DNA from: CALZKI01 sp045124055 | GTDB taxonomy: Bacteria > Bacillota > Clostridia > Lachnospirales > Lachnospiraceae | Direction: 5' to 3' | NCBI GenBank assembly: GCA_045124055.1 | Contig: JBGVKZ010000040.1 | Span: 1 to 21,413 of the forward strand | DNA length: 21,413 nt | Part shown: positions 6,854-13,051 of the stretch, one piece after another | How the letters are laid out: the number at the start of each line of letters is the position of its first letter | Numbering within the stretch: position 1 is the stretch's first letter | Notes under the pieces: model-generated | The model's database searches: none | What the model was told of the DNA's origin: nothing | Seen by the model: the letters and a program-made list of their open reading frames with translations, nothing else | Made by a program: the position numbers and the translations under genes

Positions 6854-7969
6854 ATGAACAAGAAAACACGAGCTTGTGGTATAGAACTACTGAAAATTAT
6901 ATGTATGATAATGATTGTAATCAGTCATTCCATACCTAAGTATGGGGAGGCTGCCTTTCCGAATAGTCACATAAACCTTTTAGTTCCAACAAAAGATGTG
7001 CAGACTCTTGTTATTCTATTTTTCAACTATTTAGGGCAAATGGCAAACGGGCCATTTATTGTCTGCTCGGCATACTTTTTGCTGGATAGTTCGTCTGTGA
7101 AGTCACGAAAGGTTTGGAATTTTGTATTTGATACCTTCTTATTTTCCATTGCATTTTTAGTGGTTGGGTTGGGACTTGGTTTTGATATTCCAAAATCCGA
7201 TATTATTAGACAGATTCTTCCTATAACCTATGAGAATAACTGGTTTGTTGGTTGCTATCTACTACTTTACTTAATTCACCCATTTCTAAATATGGTAATT
7301 GAAAAAATGAGCCAGAAACAGCTATTAACTATGAATATCATTGCCATTTCATTGTATTGTGGAATTGGATTTATTTTGGAAAATAAATATTATTACACAG
7401 TATTTATAGGCTTTATCATTTACTATTTTATTACTGCCTATGTGAAGAAATATATGCAGAATTTGTCTGCCAATAAAAAATGGAATCTTTGGGTGATGAT
7501 TTTCTCCGTTGTGGCGATTATTGTGACGATAATTGTGACAAATTATTTCGGTTTTCATTTAGATGTTCTGAAAAACCAGATGTGCAGATGGTGTAAATTC
7601 ATTAATCCGTTTATTGTGCTTTTTGCAATTTCAAGTTTTAATTTATTTAAGCAGATGAAGTTTCAAAATAAGGCAATCGAAACCACGGCTTCGGTATCCT
7701 TATTGGTGTATATCATTCATGAAAATTACATTTTCTACACCTATGGAAAACCACTGTTTTTCGATTATATTTACAGAACCTTTGGATATGAATATGTGGC
7801 ATTGTGGTGCCTTGTGTTTGCGGCAGTATGCTTTGTGGGTAGTTTGATAATTGCCCTGATTTATAAGTATACCTTGCAAAAGCTTGTGATAAAGGTTTGT
7901 GATATTTTAGTAACAAAAGGCGGTAAAATTACAGACAAAGTATTAAGTAAAATTATGAACATCAGTTAG
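6854..7969 (+). CDS. Acyltransferase 3 family membrane protein
   Basis: A 371-residue polytopic membrane enzyme with about ten helices. The N-terminal GIELLKIICMIMIVISH segment (9-25) carries the conserved His (25) of acyltransferase-3 enzymes, and the ENNWFVGCYLLLYLIHPFLN region (127-146) matches the family's Trp-Tyr-Leu-Pro helix. Such enzymes move acyl groups, often acetyl, from the cytosol to surface sugars or lipids. I start it at ATG 6854, which has AAAGGAA about 7 bases upstream; the open frame extends back to ATG 6773 but that part overlaps the permease gene out of frame and has no ribosome binding site. Its place between a transporter and a YhfC protein suggests an envelope-modification role within this operon. 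Confidence 0.85.
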   Translation: MNKKTRACGIELLKIICMIMIVISHSIPKYGEAAFPNSHINLLVPTKDVQTLVILFFNYLGQMANGPFIVCSAYFLLDSSSVKSRKVWNFVFDTFLFSIAFLVVGLGLGFDIPKSDIIRQILPITYENNWFVGCYLLLYLIHPFLNMVIEKMSQKQLLTMNIIAISLYCGIGFILENKYYYTVFIGFIIYYFITAYVKKYMQNLSANKKWNLWVMIFSVVAIIVTIIVTNYFGFHLDVLKNQMCRWCKFINPFIVLFAISSFNLFKQMKFQNKAIETTASVSLLVYIIHENYIFYTYGKPLFFDYIYRTFGYEYVALWCLVFAAVCFVGSLIIALIYKYTLQKLVIKVCDILVTKGGKITDKVLSKIMNIS

Positions 7970-7985
7970 TCTTTGGGAGGAAAAA

Positions 7986-8804
7986 ATGGTAAGTACAACA
8001 TCGATTTTAACTATGGGTATAACGTTTTTAATTTGTACGGTATTGCCAATCGTGGTTCTAATTATCTATGGAGTAAAAAATAAAGGGAAGGGCGTGTGGA
8101 AAGCCTGGTTGCTTGGTGCAGCAGGATTCTTTGTTATGCAGATTCTGATTAGGACCCCTATTTTATCCGTGTTGTCTGTTTTTCCTTTCTTTTTAAATTT
8201 TGCCAAGGAACATTATACGCTTTATGTGATAATTTTAGCTTTTACGGCAGCACTTTTTGAGGTAGTGGCAAGATATGTGGTAGCAAAAATCCTGCAAAAG
8301 AGACAAAGTTACGAATGTTCAGTTGCGGCGGGACTTGGTCATGGTGGAATTGAAGCCATTGTTTTAATTGGATTGACCTATGTCAACAATATTTTGTATA
8401 GCATAATGATAAACACAGGTGCTTTCGATAATTTGATAAAAAATGTGGCAAGTACAGGTGTGGATACCACGGCTCTTGTATCAGCAAAAATTTCTCTGAT
8501 TGAGACGGCACCTTCGATGTTCCTTTTGGCAGGCTATGAAAGAATTTTGACTATGATATTGCACGTGGCAATGACAGTTTTGGTATGCTACTTTGTCATA
8601 AAAAAGAAAGATATTCTGGGTATTCTTTTCTGCTTACTCATTCATACATTGATAGATTTTCTGCCAGCTTTCCTTGTAGGAATGTTAGCAACCAACCTTG
8701 CTTATATTATCACATATACCTTCCTTACAATTATGGCAGTTGCAGGAATTATAATGCTTGTGGTAGTTCAGAAAAAATGGAATAAAGAAGTATGTAATAA
8801 ATAA
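7986..8804 (+). CDS. yhfC: YhfC family intramembrane protease (glutamic type)
   Basis: A 272-residue membrane protein with about eight helices. The conserved polar positions of the YhfC family are present inside helices: Glu 92 and Arg 96 in FEVVARYV, GHGGIE (118-123), Glu-Arg 185-186, His 193, and His 220 with Asp 224. These resemble the Glu/Arg/His constellation of the ABI/CPBP intramembrane proteases, and the family is annotated as putative intramembrane metallo- or glutamic protease. No substrate is known. GGGAGG precedes the ATG by 6 bases. It is 16 bp after the acyltransferase gene and is the last gene of the LytTR operon, before a bidirectional terminator. It could cleave a signal peptide, DUF3021 or another membrane regulator; this is inference only. 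Confidence 0.85.
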   Translation: MVSTTSILTMGITFLICTVLPIVVLIIYGVKNKGKGVWKAWLLGAAGFFVMQILIRTPILSVLSVFPFFLNFAKEHYTLYVIILAFTAALFEVVARYVVAKILQKRQSYECSVAAGLGHGGIEAIVLIGLTYVNNILYSIMINTGAFDNLIKNVASTGVDTTALVSAKISLIETAPSMFLLAGYERILTMILHVAMTVLVCYFVIKKKDILGILFCLLIHTLIDFLPAFLVGMLATNLAYIITYTFLTIMAVAGIIMLVVVQKKWNKEVCNK

Positions 8805-8810
8805 TATAAA

Positions 8811-8866
8811 AAAGAAACTCTTACATCATCGGTTTTATCGAAAAATGTAAGAGTTTCTCTTTTTAT
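8811..8866. terminator. Bidirectional terminator between convergent operons
   Basis: A perfect 13-bp stem (8814-8826 with 8845-8857) encloses an 18-base loop. It is followed by a T-rich tail on the + strand (8858-8865), and an A-rich stretch before it gives a U tail on the - strand. It ends both the + operon finishing with yhfC and the - operon finishing with the histidine kinase. Confidence 0.88.
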
Positions 8867-8887
8867 ATGTTAGTTGAAAAGGTGAGT

Positions 8888-10798
8888 CTAAATAAGTGGA
8901 AATTTAATAATTACTTTAAATAAGTCTCCGTCTAGTTGAATATGGAAAGTTCCTTTTTGCAAGTTTACAAGACTCTCTGCGATGGATAAGCCTAGTCCAC
9001 AGCCTTCAGTATTTCTGGAACTATCTCCACGGACAAAACGTTCCATCAAGTCGCTTGCGGACATATCCAGCTCCGTAGCGGAAATATTTTTAAAGGTAAT
9101 AATGGCGTTATTTTCATTTTTTTCTAAAAGAAGATATACCCTTGTTCCCGGCAATGCATATTTACAGATATTATTCATCAAGTTATCAAACACCCTGTAA
9201 ATTCGTTGCCCGTCAGCCATAATTTCCATAGATTCTTCTGGTTTTCTCATAATCAAATCAAGATGATTTTCAGAAAGTCTTTCGTTGTATTCTCCTCCGA
9301 TTTGTTCCAGTAAAACATCGATTTTTAATGGTTTCATATCCAGTTTGATAACACCGGAGGAAGCTTTGGAAGCATCTACTAAATCCACCACCAATTTTTT
9401 TAATCGGTCAGAATGTTTAGAAATAATCTGAATATATTCTTTGGCGGTTTCGTTTTGCAAATCCTCTTTTCCAAGCAAATCTACATAGTTGATAATGGAA
9501 GTAAGAGGTGTTTTAATATCGTGAGAAACGTTTGTAATCAGCTCAGTTTTAAAACGTTCGCTTCGCATTTTATCTTCTACGGCCTGTGAAATACCAATTT
9601 TAATACTATTTAAGTGTTCTCCCTGATTTTTGAGTGTACCCAAAAAATAAGTAGTATTTACAGTTGCGGACATATCCCCAGAGGCAATTTTCTTGGTAGT
9701 TTCCTCCAGTTTCTTAAACATAATAGTTATATAAAGAACAAGTGGAATCATCACAAGTTTTTCTAGTATGAATATGAGGACAAAATCTTCTTCTCCCCAA
9801 AGGGCCATTAAAAATAATTCCGTTAAACAGAGTACTCCGATAAACAATATGACCTGCCAAATCATTGGAATCAGAGATAAAAGTTTGGCGAAGGCGAGTA
9901 CTGTGTTTTTAATTAGGTGATAAAGACCTTTCAAAATGGTATATACCAAAGTAGATTTCCAAAAATGTTTACAATGAACTCTAGTAGCAAAGCTCGTACT
10001 TATCAGTAAAAAAAGAGCGATATCTACTAAAACGATAAATACCAGCCAAATCGTGGTAGAAATGGAAAAGATACTAAGGCTATCTATCAATAATAATTCT
10101 AAGATTACAATTCCTAAAAAAGCACCCAAAATCAATTCTAAAAAGATTCTGTCAAACCAGGATAGTCTTGGTGTTTCGTCTGCGTCGTGGTAGCCTGCAG
10201 AACTCATTAAAAAAAGAAAAGAAATAATGGAAATCGCAACCGTAAGAATGCATAACAAAATAATTGCATATCGTAGTTGATAAATCATTTGAACAAAGTT
10301 ATTTAAGAAAGCAAACTGGTCTTCTGCCGTCAAATTTCCATCAATATAACCTGTAATCGAATAGAGCTTATAATCGATATAAGTTGTCACAGTAGTTTCG
10401 TCTAAAAGAAATTCTTTTCGTTCCACGGGATAGGGAAAATCGAAGGTCGTTTGATAAATGTATTCTCCATCAGAGCTTTTTCTTGTGGTTAATGTAGTGA
10501 TTCCCACATCAGATTTAATGACAAAACGAAAGTTTGTATCATCAAAGATATTGTCGTTTTTATCTCCAAAAACACACAAATCCAGAGCATCATAGCAATA
10601 GTTCTGACAGACCTTATTATAGAGAACGTCTCGCATAGAATTTATAGACGCATCTCTTGAGGAATCGAAAGCACCACAGATAGTCAGAAAAATAATGCAA
10701 ACAAAGGTAAAAATAGCAATAAAGAGCGAAATAATAAACAAGAAACTATTAAAAAATTTCGCTATAAAGCTACCTCTTATTGCTTTGGTATTTTTCAT
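8888..10798 (-). CDS. Sensor histidine kinase with multi-helix membrane region (VanS-like)
   Basis: A 636-residue sensor kinase. An N-terminal helix (about 18-42) is followed by an extracytoplasmic domain (about 43-173), then five or six further hydrophobic helices up to about 360. A HAMP-like linker (361-400) leads to HisKA with the phosphoacceptor His 426 in SHDIKTPLTS, and a HATPase domain with N-box DNLMNNICKYA (538-548) and G-box GCGLGLS (599-605). The classical DxGxG motif is degenerate (FKNIS around 569-573). It overlaps the response regulator gene by 4 bp (ATGA). Kinases of this shape are common in Lachnospiraceae and are often linked to envelope or antibiotic-peptide responses. The neighbouring convergent ABC operon is a possible target but no direct evidence shows it. 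Confidence 0.9.
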   Translation of the reverse strand: MKNTKAIRGSFIAKFFNSFLFIISLFIAIFTFVCIIFLTICGAFDSSRDASINSMRDVLYNKVCQNYCYDALDLCVFGDKNDNIFDDTNFRFVIKSDVGITTLTTRKSSDGEYIYQTTFDFPYPVERKEFLLDETTVTTYIDYKLYSITGYIDGNLTAEDQFAFLNNFVQMIYQLRYAIILLCILTVAISIISFLFLMSSAGYHDADETPRLSWFDRIFLELILGAFLGIVILELLLIDSLSIFSISTTIWLVFIVLVDIALFLLISTSFATRVHCKHFWKSTLVYTILKGLYHLIKNTVLAFAKLLSLIPMIWQVILFIGVLCLTELFLMALWGEEDFVLIFILEKLVMIPLVLYITIMFKKLEETTKKIASGDMSATVNTTYFLGTLKNQGEHLNSIKIGISQAVEDKMRSERFKTELITNVSHDIKTPLTSIINYVDLLGKEDLQNETAKEYIQIISKHSDRLKKLVVDLVDASKASSGVIKLDMKPLKIDVLLEQIGGEYNERLSENHLDLIMRKPEESMEIMADGQRIYRVFDNLMNNICKYALPGTRVYLLLEKNENNAIITFKNISATELDMSASDLMERFVRGDSSRNTEGCGLGLSIAESLVNLQKGTFHIQLDGDLFKVIIKFPLI

Positions 10799-11493
10799 CG
10801 TTTAATCTCCTTTTCCATTTTGTAGCCTTGTCCCCACACTACTTTTAAATAACGTGGTTCAGCTGGATTAATTTCAATTTTTTCACGAAGATGCCGGATA
10901 TGAACGGCCACTGTATTTTCCGCACCATAACTGGCTTCTTTCCAAACACGATTATAAATGTCTTTTGGCGAAAAAACTTGTCCAGGATTTTGCATAAATA
11001 GTTTTAAAATCTCAAATTCTGTTGGAGTTAAATTGGCTTTTTCTCCATCGATTAAAACCATCTTTTCTCCGTCATCCAATTCAATACCACCGATAGTAAT
11101 GCGATTTGCTTTAACTTGGCTGCCACCAAGAAGCATATAACGGCGAAGCTGAGATTTTACTCTTGCTAAAATTTCAACAGGGTTAAAGGGTTTTGTAACA
11201 TAGTCATCTGCACCAATATTTAATCCTAAAATCTTGTCGGTGTCTTCACTTTTAGCGGTTAACAAAATGACAGGTACATTTGAGAATTCACGGATTTTAG
11301 ATATGGCTGTAATTCCGTCCATTTTTGGCATCATAACGTCCATAAGGACTAAGTGAATTTCGTTATTTTGAATCAGTTCAATCGCTTCTTGTCCATGAAA
11401 GGCCTCAAAAACCTGATAACCTTCACTGGATAAATAAATATGTAAAGCGGATACAATGTCTTTCTCGTCGTCACAAACTAAAATGTTATACAT
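10795..11493 (-). CDS. OmpR/PhoB family response regulator (VanR-like)
   Basis: A 232-residue two-domain regulator. The receiver domain carries the acidic pair Asp 8-Asp 9, phosphoacceptor Asp 52 in LVLMDVMMPKMDG, Thr 79 and Lys 101 in TKPF. The C-terminal winged helix (about 128-228) shows LTPTEFEILKLF and the recognition-helix region AENTVAVHIRHLREKIE. It is the partner of the overlapping downstream kinase gene. A strong GGAGG (complement of 11501-11505) lies 7 bases before the ATG. TTAAG repeats just upstream may be its own binding site. The pair stands alone as a two-gene operon, 83 bp downstream of the ECF S component gene on the same strand. Confidence 0.93.
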   Translation of the reverse strand: MYNILVCDDEKDIVSALHIYLSSEGYQVFEAFHGQEAIELIQNNEIHLVLMDVMMPKMDGITAISKIREFSNVPVILLTAKSEDTDKILGLNIGADDYVTKPFNPVEILARVKSQLRRYMLLGGSQVKANRITIGGIELDDGEKMVLIDGEKANLTPTEFEILKLFMQNPGQVFSPKDIYNRVWKEASYGAENTVAVHIRHLREKIEINPAEPRYLKVVWGQGYKMEKEIKR

Positions 11494-11576
11494 ATTATGT
11501 CCTCCACATAAATAATAACTAAATAAAAATTAAGATAGAAATTATTAAGTTTTGTTTAAGAATATCATATCACTTA

Positions 11577-12110
11577 TTAGAGGTAATTGGAAATTTTATT
11601 CAAAGTAGAGTATAGAGGTTTGAAAAGAACCAGACAAATGCAGAAATTACTTACACAGTGAATAATATCGTAAGGAATTCCTGCAATAAAATAATTGAAT
11701 CCAAAGGCAAATCCACCAATGAAAAAATAGGGAATAGAACAGAGAGCACCAAAGAAAAGACCAAAAACGCCGGATAAAATGGAAAAGTACCATACAGCGT
11801 GTTTATTTCCTTTTACACTTTTTCCTAAGAAGTGGGTGATGAGGGCAAGAAGGGGCCATACGTAGAGATAACAAATCCACCAAGAGCCAAAGCCGTAAAT
11901 GAGACCTTCTATAAAAATGAAGACGATAATTGCATAAATGACTTTAGGACCTAAAAAAAGAGTATACAAAATAATCAGTAAACTAACCGGTTCTATGTTT
12001 GGTAAAAGACTCATAGCGTACTTAAAGGCTGTCATAGTAGCGACCATAACACCCATAACTGCGATATCCTTTATGGAAAGTTTTTTATTTTGTATACTCT
12101 TTCGTTTCAT
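11577..12110 (-). CDS. ECF transporter S component, predicted cobalamin-specific
   Basis: A 177-residue hydrophobic protein with about six helices, the standard size and topology of energy-coupling-factor substrate-binding (S) components. A cytosolic N-terminus carrying SIKDIAVMGVMVATMTAF precedes helix 1, whose small residues typically contact EcfT. The sequence alone does not name the substrate. The cobalamin riboswitch ahead of the operon and the DUF4430 gene 55 bp upstream support vitamin B12 or a related corrinoid. The shared energising module (EcfA, EcfA', EcfT) is not in this window and would be supplied elsewhere, as in group II ECF systems. A precursor or cobalt permease is a less likely alternative. 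AAAGGA lies rather far (about 11 bases) before the ATG. Confidence 0.8.
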   Translation of the reverse strand: MKRKSIQNKKLSIKDIAVMGVMVATMTAFKYAMSLLPNIEPVSLLIILYTLFLGPKVIYAIIVFIFIEGLIYGFGSWWICYLYVWPLLALITHFLGKSVKGNKHAVWYFSILSGVFGLFFGALCSIPYFFIGGFAFGFNYFIAGIPYDIIHCVSNFCICLVLFKPLYSTLNKISNYL

Positions 12111-12165
12111 TCTTTTAAAAATCCTTTTTTGCCATCAAACTGAAAAATAGATATCCTGGCATTTA

Positions 12166-12597
12166 TTATTGTGCAGGGGTATATTCAATACGAAAACTAT
12201 CGCCATCGTTTACAGGCTGCTCAGAGATACCATAGTTACAGTATTCGTCGTTTACATAGAAAGACCAGTATGCACCGTCTAAGGTATAGTCTGCACGAAT
12301 GTCATTTACAGTATCTACCATAATGCCATATTCAGATTCTGTTCCACTATATGTGAGTCCATCGTCTGCAAGTTCATCCATAAGCTCCTGTAAAACGAGA
12401 GCATCTGTTTTGGCATCATAAGTAGTAGTTTCGGCATTGTTATCTACTACGGATAAGCTGACTGTTTTGCTTCCTTCAGTAGTTTTTGGGCCAAACATAC
12501 CCCACATAATGCAGAACATACCTACAAGAATTGCCAAAACGGCAACACCTATAAAAATTTTTCCGCTAAGTTTTTTCTGATTGTTTGTTTCTGTCAT
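12166..12597 (-). CDS. Membrane-anchored DUF4430 (transcobalamin beta-domain-like) protein
   Basis: A 143-residue protein with a short cytosolic tail, one membrane anchor or uncleaved signal (about 13-35) and an extracytoplasmic domain. Residues about 66-142 match the DUF4430 pattern: a helix after DALVLQELMDEL, then YWSFYVNDEYCNYGIS (110-125), the VNDGDSF turn (129-135) and a final FRIEYT strand. This fold corresponds to the small C-terminal domain of animal transcobalamin and intrinsic factor. Placement behind a B12 riboswitch and before an ECF S component suggests that it captures or hands over corrinoids at the cell surface. There is no lipobox and no alpha-barrel domain. I start at ATG 12597 with AAGGAGG just upstream; the longer frame to 12666 runs through the riboswitch terminator and should not be translated. 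Confidence 0.82.
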   Translation of the reverse strand: MTETNNQKKLSGKIFIGVAVLAILVGMFCIMWGMFGPKTTEGSKTVSLSVVDNNAETTTYDAKTDALVLQELMDELADDGLTYSGTESEYGIMVDTVNDIRADYTLDGAYWSFYVNDEYCNYGISEQPVNDGDSFRIEYTPAQ

Positions 12598-12613
12598 TTT
12601 TTTCCTCCTTAAA

Positions 12614-12654
12614 TAAAAAAACCTTTTGCGTGGCAAATTGCACGACAAAAGGGT
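12614..12654 (-). terminator. Riboswitch-associated intrinsic terminator (expression platform)
   Basis: Read on the minus strand, a stem (12646-12652 with 12622-12628, extended by CGTG/CACG at 12641-12644 and 12629-12632, one bulged base at 12645) with an 8-base loop is followed by seven U (12620-12614). It lies between the B12 aptamer and the AAGGAGG of the DUF4430 gene, so premature termination when cobalamin is bound is the likely control mode. Confidence 0.8.
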
Positions 12655-12681
12655 AGGATTGGGCATATTCAGAGTATGCCG

Positions 12682-12880
12682 TTGTACCTAACCAATTCCT
12701 CGTGGCTTTTTGTACAATTTTCTAGGCAGGTCTTCTGACTTAACATCAACATTTTTACAGTCTTCCCAAGTTTCCCCAGTGACATTTTGTAAAAACTCCA
12801 TTTTCACAGCGACGAGTTCGTACAGGACTTACACCTGTTTCCCTTTTCACCAAAGCAGCATAAAAAAGCTCTTTGACACC
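12682..12880 (-). promoter_or_regulatory. Cobalamin (B12) riboswitch
   Basis: The minus strand shows the conserved cobalamin aptamer blocks in order: GGGAAACAGGTGTAAGTCC (from about 12843 to 12825), GCTGTGAAAATGG (from 12810), TGTCACTGGGGAAACTTGGG (around 12783-12764), and the B12 box AGTCAGAAGACCTGCC (12740-12725). A 3' hairpin (TTGTAC/GTACAA, 12717-12712 with 12687-12682) is the candidate P13 element whose loop normally kisses L5. The 5' edge near 12880 is approximate. Adenosyl- versus methylcobalamin preference cannot be decided here. It controls the DUF4430 and ECF S component genes. Confidence 0.93.
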
Positions 12881-12973
12881 TAAAAAATATAAACAGTATT
12901 TATTTACCAAGACCAAGTTTATCATTCGCATATGAAAAATGCAAGTAAAAGACTGTATATGGAAAGTAAATTG

Positions 12974-12982
12974 TGATAGAAT
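12974..12982 (+). promoter_or_regulatory. Possible extended -10 promoter of the mutS2 operon
   Basis: TGATAGAAT (12974-12982) matches an extended -10 element (TGn followed by TATAAT with one mismatch). The -35 position is poor. It would give a leader of about 60 bases before mutS2 and lies in the divergent region shared with the B12 riboswitch. Confidence 0.3.
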
Positions 12983-13051
12983 AAGTTAAATATGGATATT
13001 TTTAGGGTGGGAGGATATACCCTATACAAATAGAACGAAGAAGGACTTAAT

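Noticed and set aside
12598..12666. Upstream extension of the DUF4430 protein to an ATG at 12666
   Set aside because: These 23 codons run through the U-tailed terminator hairpin of the riboswitch, and ATG 12597 has a near-perfect AAGGAGG.
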